In this document: one piece after another, positions 6,913 through 8,382 of the stretch | Layout of the letters: each line of letters starts with the position of its first letter | Position numbering within the stretch: position 1 is the first letter of the stretch | Assembly (NCBI GenBank): GCA_018671635.1 | Contig: JABHHG010000219.1 | Span: 1 to 8,382 of the forward strand | Direction of reading: 5' to 3' | DNA length: 8,382 bases | Source of the DNA: Fidelibacterota bacterium | GTDB lineage: Bacteria; Fidelibacterota; Marinisomatia; SCGC-AAA003-L08; D37C17 | Notes under the pieces: generated by a model | Database searches by the model: none | Told to the model about the DNA's origin: nothing | The model's input: only the letters and a program-made list of their open reading frames with translations | Translations under genes and position numbers: made by a program

Positions 6913-7076
6913 TCAACATCCTCAAATTCGGCGTCTTGAATATCCATATCTTGACGAGATTGTTGGGGTTTATTTTCTCGTGGTGAATCATGTGGTTTTC
7001 GAAAGATAGAAAATATTATGCGGAAGGACTTATTGATAATCCACGCTAAAATAATAAATGTTAACAATCTTAACAT
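6909..7076 (-). CDS. Small single-pass membrane protein (55 aa), coupled between dNK and dehydrogenase
   Basis: Found by hand translation of the apparent gap between two genes. The ATG at 7076-7074 overlaps the kinase stop as TAATG, and the TGA at 6911-6909 overlaps the dehydrogenase GTG by 4 nt. The N-terminus (MLRLLTFIILAWII, then a second apolar run to about residue 25) is a likely membrane helix. A basic/polar middle (residues 26-42, with R26, K27, R34, K37 and R41) suggests a cytoplasmic C-terminus. The tail DMDIQDAEFEDVE is strongly acidic. Small proteins with an N-terminal helix and a C-terminal 'DAEFEE/DYEE'-like acidic motif occur in Bacteroidetes and relatives (DUF4834-like, from memory), but I cannot confirm membership. 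Exact stop/start overlaps at both ends, and a frame free of stops, argue that it is real. Function is unknown. Confidence 0.8.
   Translation of the reverse strand: MLRLLTFIILAWIINKSFRIIFSIFRKPHDSPRENKPQQSRQDMDIQDAEFEDVE
6920..6923 (-). promoter_or_regulatory. Ribosome binding site supporting the dehydrogenase GTG start
   Basis: GAGG on the minus strand lies 7 nt before the GTG at 6912, inside the last codons of the small membrane protein gene. It is the clearest Shine-Dalgarno-like site in the window and supports GTG as the true start and re-initiation at the GTGA overlap. Confidence 0.55.
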
Positions 7077-7717
7077 TAGATGCTTTTAAGTGGATTAAAG
7101 TAGCGTGTGCCCTGACCTGGCGTACGTATAAATTCAAAGATGGAATCTAAATCGGCATCATTATTAACAAAGTCAATATCATTAGAATTAATGATAAGAA
7201 GTGGACTTTTATCATATCTAAAAAAATATTCATTATAAATTTGATTAAGGGCATCAATGTATTTCCAGTCCATGCTCAGCTCATAATCACGTCCCCGCTT
7301 CTTTATATTTTCCATGAGGCGTTCGGTGTCAGATTGAAGGAATATGACCAAATCGGGTTGCACAATATTCTTTTCTAATATTCGAGCCACCATGTCATAG
7401 AGTTTCATTTCATTATCGTTCAAGTTGAGGGCGGCAAACAGGCGATCCTTCACAAACATATAATCAGAAATTAAAGCCGAGGTAAATAGATCCATTTGCT
7501 GTAAATCTTGCTGTTGACGATATCGAGATAGTAAAAACCATAACTGAGTTTGAAATGCATAATGGTCGGGATTATCATAAAACGATTCAAGGAATGGATT
7601 TTCTTCAAACTTTTCTAACACTAATCGGCCGTCTAATCGTTCTGCTAATAATTTAGCTAAACTAGTTTTACCCACGCCAATTGTGCCCTCAATGGCAATA
7701 TGATATGCTGTTTTCAC
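7076..7717 (-). CDS. Deoxynucleoside kinase (dAK/dGK/dCK family)
   Basis: Cytosolic salvage enzyme that phosphorylates deoxynucleosides to 5'-monophosphates using a nucleoside triphosphate. It has 213 residues, normal for bacterial members. Visible are the P-loop GTIGVGKT (11-18) after IAIE, the substrate-site segment KFEENPF (36-42), FQTQLWFLLSR (55-65), the DYMFVKDRLFA block (85-95) with the DR pair (91-92), the thymidylate-kinase-like strand PDLVIFLQ (121-128), and a LID with KKRGRDYE (139-146) that supplies the catalytic arginines. Base specificity cannot be read reliably. The start is GTG at 7717-7715, overlapping the folK stop as GTGA; the opening (MKTAYHIAIEG) fits homologues. Coupling of this kinase to folK, sometimes as a fusion protein, is something I recall from Bacteroidetes and relatives. 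A thymidylate kinase is less likely because of the EENPF and DR blocks. Confidence 0.93.
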   Translation of the reverse strand: MKTAYHIAIEGTIGVGKTSLAKLLAERLDGRLVLEKFEENPFLESFYDNPDHYAFQTQLWFLLSRYRQQQDLQQMDLFTSALISDYMFVKDRLFAALNLNDNEMKLYDMVARILEKNIVQPDLVIFLQSDTERLMENIKKRGRDYELSMDWKYIDALNQIYNEYFFRYDKSPLLIINSNDIDFVNNDADLDSIFEFIRTPGQGTRYFNPLKSI

Positions 7718-8223
7718 GTTAAATTTTCCACTGTAAATTGAGTCAAGGTGATATCTGATTTGTCTGAAGTATTCTGTAACAAGAATTTTATACTTTCATT
7801 CATACCCACCAATATAAAATCTTCTGCTATATCTGACCAAGGTTGAAGAACAAATTTCCGCTCAAAAATACCAGGGTGCGGAAGGGTCAGTTTTCCATCA
7901 CTAATTTGCACTGTTCCATAGGCTAAAATGTCAATATCCAATGGGCGTGGTAAGTTATGTCCATTTTCAATATCGCGGCCTAAATTAGCCTCAATGTCTT
8001 TTATAATAGCTATCAATTCATGAGGTGAAAATTTAGTGGCAATCTCTATGACCATATTCAAAAAAGATGATTGTTGAGTATTGTATAATGGCGGTGTTTT
8101 ATAAACAGGCGAGGTGTATTGAATGGAGGTATCAGATAAGTCAGAAATCAATTCACACCCTAAAATAAGATGGTTATGCCTATCCCCCATATTTGAGCCT
8201 AATCCCAGAAAGATACGCATCAT
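7714..8223 (-). CDS. folK: 2-amino-4-hydroxy-6-hydroxymethyldihydropteridine pyrophosphokinase (HPPK)
   Basis: Transfers pyrophosphate from ATP to 6-hydroxymethyl-7,8-dihydropterin, the step before dihydropteroate synthase in folate synthesis; cytosolic. It has 169 residues, typical. Family motifs are GLGSNMGDR (7-15), SPVYKTPP (38-45) with the pterin-contact region, FLNMV (54-58), IEANLGR (77-83), PRPLDIDIL (92-100) holding the two Asp residues that bind the two magnesium ions, and LPHPGIFERKFVLQPWSDIA (114-133). Two adjacent ATG codons compete as start. The first, at 8223, gives an ATGA overlap with the folB stop; the second, at 8220, gives TGATG. Either changes the protein by a single Met. 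It overlaps the kinase gene by 4 nt at its other end. Confident call. Confidence 0.97.
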   Translation of the reverse strand: MMRIFLGLGSNMGDRHNHLILGCELISDLSDTSIQYTSPVYKTPPLYNTQQSSFLNMVIEIATKFSPHELIAIIKDIEANLGRDIENGHNLPRPLDIDILAYGTVQISDGKLTLPHPGIFERKFVLQPWSDIAEDFILVGMNESIKFLLQNTSDKSDITLTQFTVENLT

Positions 8224-8382
8224 ATACTCTCGCGTGTAATTTGGATTTCTACATAGTCGAATGTACCCTCAATAGGCGCGTTGGGTTTACGAATACGAAT
8301 GGTAGTAGCGCGCGCGCCATTCAATGCAAGTACACGATATGATATCTTTTCTGCCACCGTTTCAATTAAATCATATTTATGG
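8220..8382 (-). CDS. folB: Dihydroneopterin aldolase, C-terminal 53 residues (5' end outside window)
   Basis: Hand translation from the right edge to TGA at 8222-8220 gives 53 residues matching the C-terminal part of dihydroneopterin aldolase, which splits 7,8-dihydroneopterin into 6-hydroxymethyl-7,8-dihydropterin and glycolaldehyde, the substrate step for FolK. Evidence is the helix beginning DLIETVAEKI, the strand TIRIRKPNAPIEG (the conserved KP-x-API segment) and the closing DYVEIQITRES. The family is about 115-125 residues, so a little over half is missing. The overlap with folK (ATGA) and the consecutive pathway order support the call. A related FolX-type epimerase cannot be fully excluded from the C-terminus alone, but the folK linkage favours FolB. 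Confidence 0.9.
   Translation of the reverse strand, partial: HKYDLIETVAEKISYRVLALNGARATTIRIRKPNAPIEGTFDYVEIQITRESI

Overview
The window is a compact, AT-rich bacterial chromosome segment in which every supported gene lies on the minus strand. Read in the direction of transcription (high to low coordinates), the order is folB (partial) - folK - deoxynucleoside kinase - small membrane protein - zinc-type MDR dehydrogenase - thioredoxin-like [2Fe-2S] ferredoxin - hinT - smc - comF - pgk (partial).

Organism: nothing here names a species. Shine-Dalgarno sites are sparse, folK is coupled to a deoxynucleoside kinase, and the SMC and PGK proteins look like those of the Fibrobacteres-Chlorobi-Bacteroidetes (FCB) superphylum. 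From memory, a marine Marinimicrobia/SAR406-like or Ignavibacteria-like bacterium is plausible, but this is an inference. There is no sign of plasmid, phage or insertion-sequence DNA.

Layout: from 8382 down to 5190 the genes are packed with stop/start overlaps. These are ATGA for folB/folK, GTGA for folK/dNK, TAATG for dNK/small protein, GTGA for small protein/adh and TAATG for adh/ferredoxin. Gaps of 8 and 9 nt then lead to hinT and smc. This looks like one translationally coupled operon whose promoter lies outside the window. A 97-nt gap separates smc from comF. It holds a 14-bp palindrome and an open stretch in frame with smc after its stop. A 198-nt gap separates comF from pgk. It holds two unrelated short-unit repeat clusters and probably the pgk promoter.

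Function: folB and folK are consecutive steps of tetrahydropterin/folate synthesis. The dNK salvages deoxynucleosides, so the head of the operon concerns one-carbon and nucleotide supply. HinT is a nucleotide phosphoramidase, SMC acts in chromosome segregation, ComF is a phosphoribosyltransferase-fold protein tied to DNA uptake and replication stress, and Pgk is glycolytic. The dehydrogenase and ferredoxin form a coupled redox pair of unknown substrate.

Most of the window is ordinary housekeeping sequence and I do not see a new defence or mobile system. The points most worth a second look are the 55-codon membrane protein gene coupled on both sides, the open frame after smc, and the repeat-rich spacer upstream of pgk.
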